From the NCBI RefSeq assembly GCF_000369525.1, contig NZ_KB850071.1:257032-321031 (forward strand): a stretch of 64,000 nt of DNA, read 5' to 3'. Of this stretch, positions 36,780-45,302 are shown in pieces. Below the pieces are notes generated by a model, which was not told where the DNA came from, ran no database searches, and worked only from the letters and a program-made list of their open reading frames with translations. The first letter of the stretch is position 1. The number at the start of each line of letters is the position of its first letter. The DNA comes from Acinetobacter higginsii (GTDB lineage: Bacteria > Pseudomonadota > Gammaproteobacteria > Pseudomonadales > Moraxellaceae). Position numbers and translations under genes: made by a program.

Positions 36780-37517
36780 CTACCCAGAAGTAGCTAAGCG
36801 CCCGACTCTGAGCAAAATTGGAAAACGAACTGCAATCGGCTGTTGTATCTGCAAAATATCTTCTAAGCTCACCAAAGGGCTGACATGCAGCCGATCTTGG
36901 TAATGCTTTACTGCAGACCAAGTATTGAGATAATCCCACAACTGTGGCCCTGTCCAACCTAACTCGATCTGAAACTGTGGCATTGCGATTTCCTCAAAGG
37001 GAAATGGAATCGTTTGATAATGCTCATCAATATAACGTCGCTCTGCATCCCAAAAGCCCTTTAAAGTCTGATGATAGAGCAGATCGATTCGCTGATTTAA
37101 ATCTGTATCATCTAACTGAATTAAGCCATAGCCAATTACGGCAAAAAGACCATTTAGCTTTAATGTTCGTTTTACTTCTGCATAAAACTTTTCAAAATCA
37201 AACCAGTGAATCGCTTGGGCAACAGTAATTAAATCAAAAGACTGATCTGCAAATGAGGTTTGCTCTGCGGCTTGTTGTAAATACTGCACATTGGATAATG
37301 CTGGGGCCTGATCTAACTGATTTTGACTAAGATCAGTTGCAACCACATGCTGAAAATAAGGAGCGATCAGCTGAGTCAGTTGCCCAGAACCTGCCCCACA
37401 ATCCCACGCACAGTCCAAGCCATTGAGCTGCGCTATTAAGCAGTTTACTAACGTTTGCGGATAAGTTGGCCGTGCCTGTTGATAAAGTTCACTTTGCTCA
37501 GAAAATAAATCTTTCAT
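36780..37517 (-). CDS. SAM-dependent methyltransferase (class I)
   Basis: 245 aa with the Rossmann methyltransferase fold. Motif I is WDCGAGSGQLTQ (residues ~39-50), the acidic end of strand 2 is VVATDLS, and motif IV-like DLITVAQAIHWF follows. This sub-type (methyltransferase domain 11, often named after the yeast Trm9/Crg1-like group) acts on small molecules. The target is unknown. It stands alone, downstream of the tRNA-Phe genes on the same strand. Confidence 0.87.
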   Translation of the reverse strand: MKDLFSEQSELYQQARPTYPQTLVNCLIAQLNGLDCAWDCGAGSGQLTQLIAPYFQHVVATDLSQNQLDQAPALSNVQYLQQAAEQTSFADQSFDLITVAQAIHWFDFEKFYAEVKRTLKLNGLFAVIGYGLIQLDDTDLNQRIDLLYHQTLKGFWDAERRYIDEHYQTIPFPFEEIAMPQFQIELGWTGPQLWDYLNTWSAVKHYQDRLHVSPLVSLEDILQIQQPIAVRFPILLRVGRLATSG

Positions 37518-37575
37518 ACTGGTCTATTCTTAAAATTTTTGACTCAGCTTTAATATAGCAAAATATTTTAAATAT

Positions 37576-37609
37576 AAAAAAAGCCCCAAACTTTCGTTTG
37601 AGGCTTTTT
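37576..37609 (-). terminator. Terminator after the first tRNA-Phe
   Basis: Stem AAAAAGCCCCAAAC / GTTTGAGGCTTTTT (with mismatch) ending in a minus-strand T-tract, immediately after the tRNA. Confidence 0.85.
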
Positions 37610-37614
37610 GAATA

Positions 37615-37690
37615 TGGTGGCGAGACCCAGGATCGAACTGGGGACACACGGATTTTCAATCCGTTGCTCTACCTACTGAGCTATCACGCC
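37615..37690 (-). tRNA. tRNA-Phe(GAA), copy 1
   Basis: 76-nt cloverleaf including encoded CCA. Anticodon GAA at 37657-37655. D arm GCTC/GAGC, anticodon stem ACGGA/TCCGT and T arm CCCAG/CTGGG are all intact. The acceptor GGCGTGA/TCTCGCC has a U5-U68 mismatch. Identical to the copy at 37831. Confidence 0.97.
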
Positions 37691-37786
37691 AATGGGGTGT
37701 ATTAAGCCGTATCTCAGACCAATAGTCAATAATTATCATGAGCTTTTGATTTGAATGCACATTTTTCACGCAATCATTTTTTGGGC

Positions 37787-37815
37787 AAAAAAAATCCCTG
37801 ATGGGATCAGGGATT
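37787..37815 (-). terminator. Terminator between the two tRNA-Phe genes
   Basis: Perfect 10-bp stem AATCCCTGAT / ATCAGGGATT with a minus-strand T-tract. It separates the two tRNA transcripts. Confidence 0.85.
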
Positions 37816-37830
37816 GAAAATACAAATTTA

Positions 37831-37906
37831 TGGTGGCGAGACCCAGGATCGAACTGGGGACACACGGATTTTCAATCCGTTGCTCTACCTACTGAGCTAT
37901 CACGCC
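37831..37906 (-). tRNA. tRNA-Phe(GAA), copy 2
   Basis: Same 76-nt sequence as the copy at 37615, including the acceptor U-U mismatch and CCA end; anticodon GAA at 37873-37871. Each copy has its own downstream terminator, so they are probably separate units. Confidence 0.97.
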
Positions 37907-38006
37907 AAAGTGGGCGTATTAAACAATGTTTGCCTAAGCCCGTCAAGCAAATTTGTGGATTTTTCTCTTAAGCGCTTAATTTTGCTCCAAAGTAGCAAGC
38001 TAAGTC

Positions 38007-38384
38007 TTAGATTTTGCCAATATGTGATAAACAGCGATGGATTGCCCCACAACCCGGTTCAAACTGTTTAACCCCTTGCTCTTCTTCCATACGGCATACC
38101 TCTTCAACCAAACGTTCTGCAACCCCACGCCCGCGATTGGCTGGATGTACCACAATATATTCCAAAACACGGCTTTCACCTTGTCCTGTCGCCCAAATTG
38201 CACCTATAATTTTGGTGTTAAATTCAGCAGTGTAAACTGTGGTATATTGTTGGAGATTTTGTTCAAGTTGTTCCATTGCATCTTGCCCATCGCCAAACTC
38301 TGGGCTGGTATCGTAAAGTCGCTCTAGCTGAGTACGAATTCCTAGATTATCCAGAGAACTGTAAGCATGTACGGTAATAGGCAT
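38007..38384 (-). CDS. GNAT acetyltransferase-like protein (PanZ-like)
   Basis: 125 aa with a strong AGGAGGG site. GNAT motif A is clear (EYIVVHPANRGRGVAERLVEEV). Small size, with conserved YDTSPEF and YTAEFNTKIIGAI segments, resembles the acetyl-CoA sensor PanZ/PanM, which triggers maturation of aspartate decarboxylase PanD. That assignment is an inference from pattern; an ordinary N-acetyltransferase is the alternative. Cysteines near the C-terminus (GCGAIHRCL) are unusual for GNATs. Confidence 0.75.
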   Translation of the reverse strand: MPITVHAYSSLDNLGIRTQLERLYDTSPEFGDGQDAMEQLEQNLQQYTTVYTAEFNTKIIGAIWATGQGESRVLEYIVVHPANRGRGVAERLVEEVCRMEEEQGVKQFEPGCGAIHRCLSHIGKI

Positions 38385-38488
38385 TGATTAACCCTCCTGA
38401 GCAAACTATGATGCTGTCACTTTTTCGTCACAGCGAAACTATTGGTTTTTAATTCAATCATTTTTGACGTTTTTTGAGGAACGTGTCC

Positions 38489-39082
38489 ATGACGCAACGT
38501 ATCAGTGAAGTGGTAAGAAATACCAACGAAACAAAAATTCGAGTTCGACTCAATCTCGATGGTACTGGTCAAGGCACACTCAACACTGGAGTTCCATTTT
38601 TAGACCATATGATTGATCAAATCAAGCGTCATGGTCTATTTGATATCGACATTCATTGCGATGGTGACCTAGAAATTGATGACCATCACACCGTCGAAGA
38701 CTGCGGAATCACCTTGGGGCAAGCATTTGCGCAAGCTTTAGGCGATAAAAAAGGCTTACGTCGTTATGGACATTTTTATGCACCATTAGATGAAGCACTG
38801 TCTCGTGTTGTGGTTGATCTATCTGGTCGTCCGGGTTTGTTTATGGATATTCCATATACACGTGCCCGCATCGGAACATTTGATGTCGATTTATTTTCAG
38901 AATTTTTCCAAGGTTTTGTCAATCATGCGCTGATGACATTGCATATTGATAACCTGAAAGGCAAAAATAGTCACCACCAGATTGAAAGTGTGTTTAAAGC
39001 TTTAGCACGTGCATTGCGTATGGCATGTGAAATTGATCCACGCGCAGAAAACACCATTGCTTCGACTAAAGGTAGTTTGTAA
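38489..39082 (+). CDS. hisB: Imidazoleglycerol-phosphate dehydratase HisB
   Basis: 197 aa from ATG 38489 (GAGGA 9 bases upstream; the earlier TTG at 38474 is not needed). The two Mn-binding HHxxE motifs of the monofunctional enzyme are visible as DDHHTVED and [12 protein letters not shown]. It catalyses step seven of histidine synthesis. Its stop overlaps the hisH start (TAATG). Confidence 0.96.
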   Translation: MTQRISEVVRNTNETKIRVRLNLDGTGQGTLNTGVPFLDHMIDQIKRHGLFDIDIHCDGDLEIDDHHTVEDCGITLGQAFAQALGDKKGLRRYGHFYAPLDEALSRVVVDLSGRPGLFMDIPYTRARIGTFDVDLFSEFFQGFVNHALMTLHIDNLKGKNSHHQIESVFKALARALRMACEIDPRAENTIASTKGSL

Positions 39083-39699
39083 TGACCCGTATTGCTTTAC
39101 TTGATTATGGCATGGGCAATCTACACTCTGCGGCAAAAGCCTTAGAGCATGTCGGTGCAACAGTTGATGTCACCAATGATCCTAAACTGATTGCCAAAGC
39201 GGATAAAATTGTTTTCCCGGGTGTCGGTGCTATGCGTGACTGCATGCAAGGCATGCGTGAAGCTGGAATTGATGAGGTGGTACGTCAGGCTGCTTTCAAC
39301 AAACCTGTGCTCGCAATTTGTGTCGGTATGCAAGCGCTACTACAAAGTTCGGAAGAAAATGGTGGCGTCGAAGCACTGGGTATTTTTAAGGGAGTGGGAA
39401 AACACTTTCCTCAAATCCCAAATTTAAAAGTACCGCATATGGGTTGGAATCAAGTACATCAACTTGATCCAGAGCATCCGATGTGGAATAACATTGAGCA
39501 AGATGCACGTTTCTACTTTGTACATAGCTATTATGTTGAGCCAACCGATTCAGCAATTATTGCAGCGACCTGTGATTATGGCGTGAATTTCTGCACGGCG
39601 ATTCACAAAGATAATTTGTTTGCAACGCAGTTCCATCCTGAAAAAAGTCATACCGCTGGCCTACAGCTGTTAAAAAACTTTGTGGAATGGAAGATTTAA
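39082..39699 (+). CDS. hisH: Imidazole glycerol phosphate synthase glutaminase HisH
   Basis: 205-aa class I glutamine amidotransferase: oxyanion/nucleophile region [10 protein letters not shown] (Cys nucleophile) and the His-Glu pair in FHPEKSH. It delivers ammonia to HisF, encoded 12 kb away at 51716 rather than next door. Translationally coupled to hisB. Confidence 0.96.
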   Translation: MTRIALLDYGMGNLHSAAKALEHVGATVDVTNDPKLIAKADKIVFPGVGAMRDCMQGMREAGIDEVVRQAAFNKPVLAICVGMQALLQSSEENGGVEALGIFKGVGKHFPQIPNLKVPHMGWNQVHQLDPEHPMWNNIEQDARFYFVHSYYVEPTDSAIIAATCDYGVNFCTAIHKDNLFATQFHPEKSHTAGLQLLKNFVEWKI

Positions 39700-39852
39700 G
39701 TCCACCTAATGCAGATCAAGTTTTTCGTTATCACTTGGTCTGCAACTCATAAAATAATTTAAGCTTTAATTTTGCAATTTTTTCTTTATTATTCTAAACG
39801 ATACATTTTTCAATTTTTACAATCCCATAAAAACACCTAGATAGGAATAACA

Positions 39853-40377
39853 ATGAATTTATCTACTCAAAGCGTGGATCACCCACTGAGTCCCAAAGGT
39901 CGTTTTGGCCGACTATCCTATGCAGCTTGGACATTTTTAAGTTCAATCGTCGCAGTGATTCTCATTTTTGTCTTGGCATTTGGTGCTGTACTCGTGACTG
40001 GCGGCAGTCTTGAACAAGGGCAAGATTATCCAGTCCTCGCAATTGTCCTGTTTATCATTCTCTATATCGTGTTCGTCTATTTTTCTTTTGTATTTACCAT
40101 TCGTCGTTTACATGACCGTAATCAAACAGGTTGGTTGTCATTATTAGCCATTGTCCCCTTTGTAAACTTCATTTTCATTATTTATCTGCTCTGTGCCAAA
40201 GGAACAGCAGGTGAGAATAAGTTTGGTGTTGAACGTGAGACATCAGGCTGGGAAAAAGTCTTGGGCTGGATTTATATTGTGATTATTCCACTTGCCGTCA
40301 TTTTTGCCTTAGTGGGCAGCGCAGTTCCTGCATATCAGGAATATGTGCAACGAAGTCAATTGATACAGCAACAATAG
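39853..40377 (+). CDS. DUF805 inner-membrane protein
   Basis: 174 aa, AGGAA ribosome site. DUF805 signature with GRFGRLSYAAW at the N-terminus and RRLHDRNQTGWLSLL mid-protein; three to four TM helices. The role of the family is unknown. It sits between hisH and the exonuclease gene with its own terminator, so it is not part of the his transcript in any obvious way. Confidence 0.88.
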   Translation: MNLSTQSVDHPLSPKGRFGRLSYAAWTFLSSIVAVILIFVLAFGAVLVTGGSLEQGQDYPVLAIVLFIILYIVFVYFSFVFTIRRLHDRNQTGWLSLLAIVPFVNFIFIIYLLCAKGTAGENKFGVERETSGWEKVLGWIYIVIIPLAVIFALVGSAVPAYQEYVQRSQLIQQQ

Positions 40378-40401
40378 CCCACTTAAAAGAGATCAACAAC
40401 A

Positions 40402-40425
40402 GCCAAGTTCCCACTTGGCTTTTTT
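40402..40425 (+). terminator. Terminator of the DUF805 gene
   Basis: Stem GCCAAGT / ACTTGGC with TCCC loop and T-tract. Confidence 0.85.
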
Positions 40426-40471
40426 ATTTCAATAAAACCCTTTAAGCTCAATCAAACGCTTTGAGCTTCTA

Positions 40472-41140
40472 ATGCAGATGGATACGCCTCAACATACTCC
40501 CCTTTTAAGCAAAGAACAGATCCGCGCATTGCCTGCATTTCAGAATCTCGCCCCTGAAAATATTTTGGTGATCCAAACGCTTAATCAATGTCTGGCCGTT
40601 CAAACTGAACTTGCTTCTATTCAAGTTTTTGGTTTCGACACCGAATCTAAACCAACTTTCAAAGCTGGCGAAAAATCGACGGGGCCTCACCTGATCCAGC
40701 TGGCAACCCCAAACCAAGCTTATCTGTTCCAAGTCAGTGCTGAAATTTTAGCCTTTCTCAAGCCGATTCTCGAAAATGAACAGCAACTCAAAGTCGGTTT
40801 TGGACTGAAAAATGATGCGCATATCTTTCGTAGTAAAGGTATTCAACCTAATGCCATGATTGACCTATCCAAGAGCTTTGCAAGTTTTGGTTATCGCAGC
40901 CAAGTCGGTACTCAAACGGCAATCGCGCTGCTTTTTCAACGGTACTTTACCAAAAGTAAAAAAGTCAGCACTTCCAACTGGTCTGTTAAAAATCTCAGCC
41001 CGCAACAAATCAATTATGCCGCCGCAGATGCCTATGCCGCACTGCTCTGTTTCGAACAACTGTATCAGCAACAATTACTCACAACCCAATTATTGCAACA
41101 AATCAGGAGAATACTGGCAGGTTTAGCAGACAAGGCTTAG
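40472..41140 (+). CDS. DEDDy 3'-5' exonuclease-domain protein
   Basis: 222 aa resembling a stand-alone RNase D / WRN-type exonuclease domain. The metal ligands are visible: FDTES (DxE), KNDAH, and the YxxxD of INYAAADAYAAL. No HRDC domain is present. It is cytoplasmic, acting on RNA or DNA 3' ends; the substrate is unknown. The gap to the hisA frame is small, so co-transcription with hisA is plausible. Confidence 0.88.
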   Translation: MQMDTPQHTPLLSKEQIRALPAFQNLAPENILVIQTLNQCLAVQTELASIQVFGFDTESKPTFKAGEKSTGPHLIQLATPNQAYLFQVSAEILAFLKPILENEQQLKVGFGLKNDAHIFRSKGIQPNAMIDLSKSFASFGYRSQVGTQTAIALLFQRYFTKSKKVSTSNWSVKNLSPQQINYAAADAYAALLCFEQLYQQQLLTTQLLQQIRRILAGLADKA

Positions 41141-41206
41141 CGATTGATCAATATTTTGCTAATATGTAGCCAATTTAAACTCTATGATGACGCAAGGAGC
41201 GAAAGC

Positions 41207-41938
41207 ATGCTAATCATCCCAGCAATTGACCTGAAAGATGGTAAATGTGTCCGTTTAAAACAAGGACGTATGGAAGACGATACCGTTTTCTCTGAAGACC
41301 CTGTGGCAACTGCACAACATTGGGTGGATGAAGGCGCACGTCGTTTACATTTAGTCGATTTAAATGGTGCTTTCGCAGGTACACCAATTCATAAACCCGT
41401 GGTTGAAGCGATTGCGCGTGCACAACCTGAACTTCCAATTCAGATTGGTGGTGGTATCCGTTCACTTGAAACCATCGAACACTATTTGGAAGCTGGTGTT
41501 TCTTTCGTGATTATCGGTACCAAAGCCGTGAAAGAACCAGAGTTTGTTGAAGAAGCATGTAAACGCTTCGCAGGTCATATCATTGTTGGTATTGATGCCA
41601 TCAATGGCATGGTGGCAACCGATGGTTGGGCCAATGTGACTGATGTAAAAGCGACAGATCTTGCTAAACGTTTTGCCGATGCTGGTGTATCTAGCATTGT
41701 TTATACCGATATTGCACGTGATGGCATGATGCAAGGTGTGAACGTTGAACAGACCGTGAATTTGGCAAACTATTCAGGTTTACCTGTGATTGCTTCTGGC
41801 GGCGTCACCAATCTGGATGATGTGCGCAATCTAAAAGACAAAAAAGGAATCCTCGGTGCGATTACAGGTCGTGCCATCTATGAAGGTACTTTAAGTCTTC
41901 GTGAAGCACAGTTATTGTTAGACCAACAATCACTCTAA
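41207..41938 (+). CDS. hisA: Phosphoribosylformimino-AICAR-P isomerase HisA
   Basis: 243-aa TIM barrel from ATG 41207 with an AAGGAG site. Catalytic Asp in [14 protein letters not shown] and second Asp in [14 protein letters not shown]; phosphate loops GGGIRS and ASGGV. It catalyses the Amadori step of histidine synthesis. A longer frame begins at 41144 but has no ribosome site. Confidence 0.96.
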   Translation: MLIIPAIDLKDGKCVRLKQGRMEDDTVFSEDPVATAQHWVDEGARRLHLVDLNGAFAGTPIHKPVVEAIARAQPELPIQIGGGIRSLETIEHYLEAGVSFVIIGTKAVKEPEFVEEACKRFAGHIIVGIDAINGMVATDGWANVTDVKATDLAKRFADAGVSSIVYTDIARDGMMQGVNVEQTVNLANYSGLPVIASGGVTNLDDVRNLKDKKGILGAITGRAIYEGTLSLREAQLLLDQQSL

Positions 41939-41947
41939 TCGTTTCAG

Positions 41948-41980
41948 GCTCTAGTTATTGTAACAATCGCTAGAGCTTTA
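41948..41980 (+). terminator. Terminator of hisA
   Basis: Two-part stem: GCTCTAG / CTAGAGC outside and ATTGT / ACAAT inside, followed by a weak T-stretch. Confidence 0.75.
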
Positions 41981-42080
41981 TCCTCTTGGGTGCTATGCTT
42001 ACCCCAGTTCAAATAAAGCCCCTCTCTGCTCACATGATGCTTACGCCACCTTAAGTTTTACATTTCCTATGTATTAACTC

Positions 42081-42132
42081 ATCACTGTCTAGTGATGTGG
42101 TGTAGTTGTGTGTCTGTATATCACATCACTAG
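42081..42132 (+). promoter_or_regulatory. Overlapping alternative hairpins in the SulP leader
   Basis: Hairpin one is ATCACT / AGTGAT (42081-42096). Hairpin two is the perfect 11-bp CTAGTGATGTG (42089-42099) with CACATCACTAG (42122-42132). They share AGTGAT, so only one can form. The second ends 33 bases before the SulP start. It may be an RNA switch or a DNA operator. Confidence 0.5.
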
Positions 42133-42165
42133 CCTTTAAAAATTCCTAAAAAATAGGCTATTTCT

Positions 42166-43623
42166 ATGTTTTCCAATATTCGAGCGCAATGGTTCTCCAA
42201 TATCCGTGCGGATATTTTGGCTGGACTAGTTGTCAGTTTAGCACTGATCCCAGAAGCCATCGCCTTCTCTATTATTGCAGGGGTCGACCCCAAAGTCGGT
42301 TTATATGCTTCATTCTGTATTGCAGTGGTGATTGCTTTCGTTGGTGGTCGCCCTGCCATGATTTCAGCCGCAACAGGTGCAATGGCCTTGGTCATGGCCA
42401 GTTTGGTCAAAGAGCATGGCTTACAATATCTGCTGGCTGCCACCTTGCTCACGGGTGTATTGCAAATTATCGCGGGCTATCTAAAGCTAGCGAAACTTAT
42501 GCGTTTCGTATCCAAATCTGTGGTGATTGGATTCGTCAACGCATTGGCGATTTTGATCTTTATGGCGCAACTGCCTGAACTGGTCAATGTCACATGGCAG
42601 GTCTATGCCTTGGTGTTATTGGGTCTGATCATTATCTACCTATTTCCTCTGATTCCGAAAATCGGTAAATTATTGCCTTCACCCTTGGTCTGCATCATCA
42701 CGGTGACTTTGCTCGCCATCTACTTCGGTATTGATATTCGTACAGTAGGAGACATGGGTTCATTACCTGATACGCTTCCTGTGTTCTTAATTCCTGATAT
42801 TCCCTTCAATTTTGAAACCTTAAAAATCATCTTTCCCTATGCTGTTGCACTAGCAGCAGTCGGTTTGCTTGAATCGATGATGACAGCAACGATTATTGAT
42901 GAGATGACCGATACCCCAAGCGATAAATTCCAAGAATGCAAAGGTCAAGGCATCGCCAATATCGCCTCTGGTTTTATGGGTGGCATGGCGGGCTGTGCCA
43001 TGATTGGTCAATCGATGATTAATGTAAAATCAGGTGGCTTGACGCGTTTATCGACCTTCTCAGCAGGGATCTTCCTCCTCATCTTAGTGGTATTTATCAG
43101 CGACTGGTTAAAAGTGATTCCTATGGCTGCCTTAGTTGCCGTGATGATCATGGTCTCGATCAGTACCTTTGAATGGAAATCCATCAGTAGTTTTAGCAAG
43201 AATCCAATCAGCAGTAATGTCGTGATGCTTGCCACTGTGATTGTGGTCGTTGCAACCCATAATTTAGCCTTAGGCGTGCTTACAGGCGTGTTACTGTCGG
43301 CTTTATTCCTTGCCAATAAATTAGAGCAAGATATTCGAGTTGAGCGATATTTTGAAAATCAGGCACGCGTTTATAATCTGAAAGGTCAAATTTTCTTTAG
43401 TTCTTCAGAAAAATTTATGCAAAGCTTTGATTTCAATGAAGATGTTAAAGAAGTCATTATTGATTTAACCCATTCACATATTTGGGATGTTACTTCAGTG
43501 GCCATGATCGACAGTGTGGTGTATAAATTCCAGCGCAAAGGCGTACACGTCATTGTACGAGGTCTAAATGAAGCCAGTTCGATCATGATTGATAAATATG
43601 GTACGCATCAAAGCTCAAGCTAA
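42166..43623 (+). CDS. SulP-family anion transporter
   Basis: 485 aa with ten or more TM helices. The SulP opening [20 protein letters not shown] is clear, followed by a short C-terminal cytoplasmic STAS domain (about 395-480, [23 protein letters not shown]). The family carries sulfate, bicarbonate or dicarboxylates. Given the nearby sulfur-metabolism genes sulfate is possible, but this STAS-type group is often bicarbonate or unassigned. It has its own terminator. Confidence 0.9.
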   Translation: MFSNIRAQWFSNIRADILAGLVVSLALIPEAIAFSIIAGVDPKVGLYASFCIAVVIAFVGGRPAMISAATGAMALVMASLVKEHGLQYLLAATLLTGVLQIIAGYLKLAKLMRFVSKSVVIGFVNALAILIFMAQLPELVNVTWQVYALVLLGLIIIYLFPLIPKIGKLLPSPLVCIITVTLLAIYFGIDIRTVGDMGSLPDTLPVFLIPDIPFNFETLKIIFPYAVALAAVGLLESMMTATIIDEMTDTPSDKFQECKGQGIANIASGFMGGMAGCAMIGQSMINVKSGGLTRLSTFSAGIFLLILVVFISDWLKVIPMAALVAVMIMVSISTFEWKSISSFSKNPISSNVVMLATVIVVVATHNLALGVLTGVLLSALFLANKLEQDIRVERYFENQARVYNLKGQIFFSSSEKFMQSFDFNEDVKEVIIDLTHSHIWDVTSVAMIDSVVYKFQRKGVHVIVRGLNEASSIMIDKYGTHQSSS

Positions 43624-43650
43624 GTTTGAAAAAGAATCCATAAATGCTAC

Positions 43651-43687
43651 AGGTGCTTAAGCAATCAAACTTAAGCACCTTTTTTTA
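43651..43687 (+). terminator. Terminator of the SulP gene
   Basis: Perfect 11-bp stem AGGTGCTTAAG / CTTAAGCACCT, 8-nt loop, T-tract. Confidence 0.9.
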
Positions 43688-43690
43688 ACG

Positions 43691-44242
43691 TTAATAAATC
43701 ACGTTTCGGATAAAACGAACGCTACGATTACCCTGATTGAGATAGCGATAATTGACAGAACTCTCAAATAAAATCGACTCACCTGCCTGAATCACTCGAT
43801 TTTCATGTTCAAACGAAATCGTCAACGCTCCATCCAGCACATAAATCAACTCTTGCCAGCCTTTTTGATCTGGCTCTGCTTGATACACTTCACCCACAGC
43901 CAAAGACCATGTCCATAATTCGACTTGTGTTTGGGTTGGCACAGCAGCCAGAAGCGTGGCATAACTTTCAGTCTGCTGCCCCTGCCAAGCCAAGGTATTG
44001 ACGATGGCAGATTCACTCAGCTCAGATGGGCTGACCAGTTTTTTAAAATCAACAGCTAATGCCGTGGCAATCGCATCAAGCTTGGCCAGACTAATATTAA
44101 CTTGTCCTGTTTCCAAAGCAGCAATGGTACGACGACTAACGCCTGCTCGATCTGCCAAATCTTGCTGGCTAAGCTGACGTTCGGTACGAAACAGACGGAT
44201 ATTCTGTCCCACATCTTGCAATACCGTCTCTGAATGACTCAT
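43691..44242 (-). CDS. XRE-family regulator with cupin domain
   Basis: 183 aa. An N-terminal helix-turn-helix (residues ~13-66, LSQQDLADRAGVSRRTIAALE) is followed by a C-terminal cupin (about 110-180, KGWQELIYVLDGALTI and AGESILFES). The layout is a one-component sensor. It is divergent from the EamA transporter gene with ~105 bp between and probably regulates it. The gap contains repeats of GCAATATATTGCAC-like sequence. Confidence 0.9.
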   Translation of the reverse strand: MSHSETVLQDVGQNIRLFRTERQLSQQDLADRAGVSRRTIAALETGQVNISLAKLDAIATALAVDFKKLVSPSELSESAIVNTLAWQGQQTESYATLLAAVPTQTQVELWTWSLAVGEVYQAEPDQKGWQELIYVLDGALTISFEHENRVIQAGESILFESSVNYRYLNQGNRSVRFIRNVIY

Positions 44243-44271
44243 TCATTCCTACAGTGAAAATAAAAAATCTG

Positions 44272-44326
44272 CGCAATATATTGCACAAAGCCAACAGGCA
44301 ATGCAATATGTGCAGTATATTGCACT
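44272..44326. promoter_or_regulatory. Repeated TGCGCA/AATATATTGCAC-type sites in XRE/EamA gap
   Basis: The divergent gap carries CAATATATTGCAC at 44274-44286 and a related AATATGTGCAGTATATTGCAC further right, about 40 bases apart. Paired near-identical sites between a regulator and its likely target suggest binding sites of the XRE-cupin protein. Confidence 0.5.
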
Positions 44327-44347
44327 TTATCGATTAGGATCATTGCT

Positions 44348-45244
44348 TTGACCGCGTTAGCTCAATCTCCTAAAGCCGCACAATTCGCGCTTATTTTTAT
44401 TACCATGATTTGGGGTGGCACATTTCTAGCCGTGCAATATGCACTGAATTTTAGTAGCCCCATGTTTTTTGTCGGCTGCCGTTTTGCAGTCGCGGCTTTG
44501 GCGATCTTCTTAATCTCAATTAAATCGATGCGTGGCCTAACCCTAAAAGAGGGCTTGGCTGGTACAGCCATCGGGATTGTAATCGCGATTGGCTATGGTA
44601 CTCAAACCATTGGCCTACAAAGCATTCTCAGTAGCGAATCAGCCCTTTTAACCGCACTGTATGTGCCCTTAGTGCCCATTTTAATGTGGGTGATCTTTCA
44701 AAAGATGCCCTCTATGATGACGTGGTTGGGTACTGCACTGGCTTTTACAGGTTTGATCTTGTTAACAGGCAATGGCTTTTCCAGTATTAACTTTAGTTAT
44801 GGACAAGTACTCACCCTGATTTGTGCCTTTGTGATTGCACTCGAAATTATACTGATTGGTTATTTTGCAGGGAAAGTGAACCTAAGACGGGTCACGGTGA
44901 TTCAACTGGCAGTCGCTTCATGCTTATCATTTGCTAGTATGCCTTTGGTTGGTGAACACAGTATTCCTAACTTTTCATGGGGATTGCTGATTATTGCAGT
45001 GGCGCTCGGCTTAGCCAGTGCCTTGATTCAATTTGTGATGAACTGGGCACAACGTATGGTCGATCCAACACGTGCAGCGATTATTTATGCAGGTGAACCT
45101 GTTTGGGCAGGGGTAATCGGTCGTATTGCAGGAGAGCGTTTACCATTATTGGCATTATTTGGAGGAGTATTGGTGGTGCTTGGGGTACTCATCAGCGAAT
45201 TAAAATTTAAATTCTTTGCAAAGAAACAACGACCAGAAAATTAA
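44348..45244 (+). CDS. EamA/DMT-family exporter
   Basis: 298 aa, TTG start at 44348 with an AGGAT site. Ten TM helices in two EamA repeats (FALIFITMIWGGTFLAVQYAL; second repeat from about residue 155). The C-terminal basic tail is cytoplasmic. The family exports amino acids or other metabolites. Divergent XRE-cupin gene is the likely regulator. Substrate unknown. Confidence 0.9.
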   Translation: MTALAQSPKAAQFALIFITMIWGGTFLAVQYALNFSSPMFFVGCRFAVAALAIFLISIKSMRGLTLKEGLAGTAIGIVIAIGYGTQTIGLQSILSSESALLTALYVPLVPILMWVIFQKMPSMMTWLGTALAFTGLILLTGNGFSSINFSYGQVLTLICAFVIALEIILIGYFAGKVNLRRVTVIQLAVASCLSFASMPLVGEHSIPNFSWGLLIIAVALGLASALIQFVMNWAQRMVDPTRAAIIYAGEPVWAGVIGRIAGERLPLLALFGGVLVVLGVLISELKFKFFAKKQRPEN

Positions 45245-45248
45245 TAGA

Positions 45249-45297
45249 TAAAAGTGCACAACAGTTTTAGTTCAATAAAATCTATTGTGCACTTTTA
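45249..45297. terminator. Bidirectional terminator, EamA vs flavoenzyme
   Basis: Perfect 12-bp stem AAAAGTGCACAA / TTGTGCACTTTT with an inner imperfect stem, lying between convergent genes. Confidence 0.8.
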
Positions 45298-45302
45298 AAA
45301 GA

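Noticed and set aside
37618..37906. Frames read across the tRNA-Phe genes
   Set aside because: They overlap structured tRNA sequence and have no coding character.
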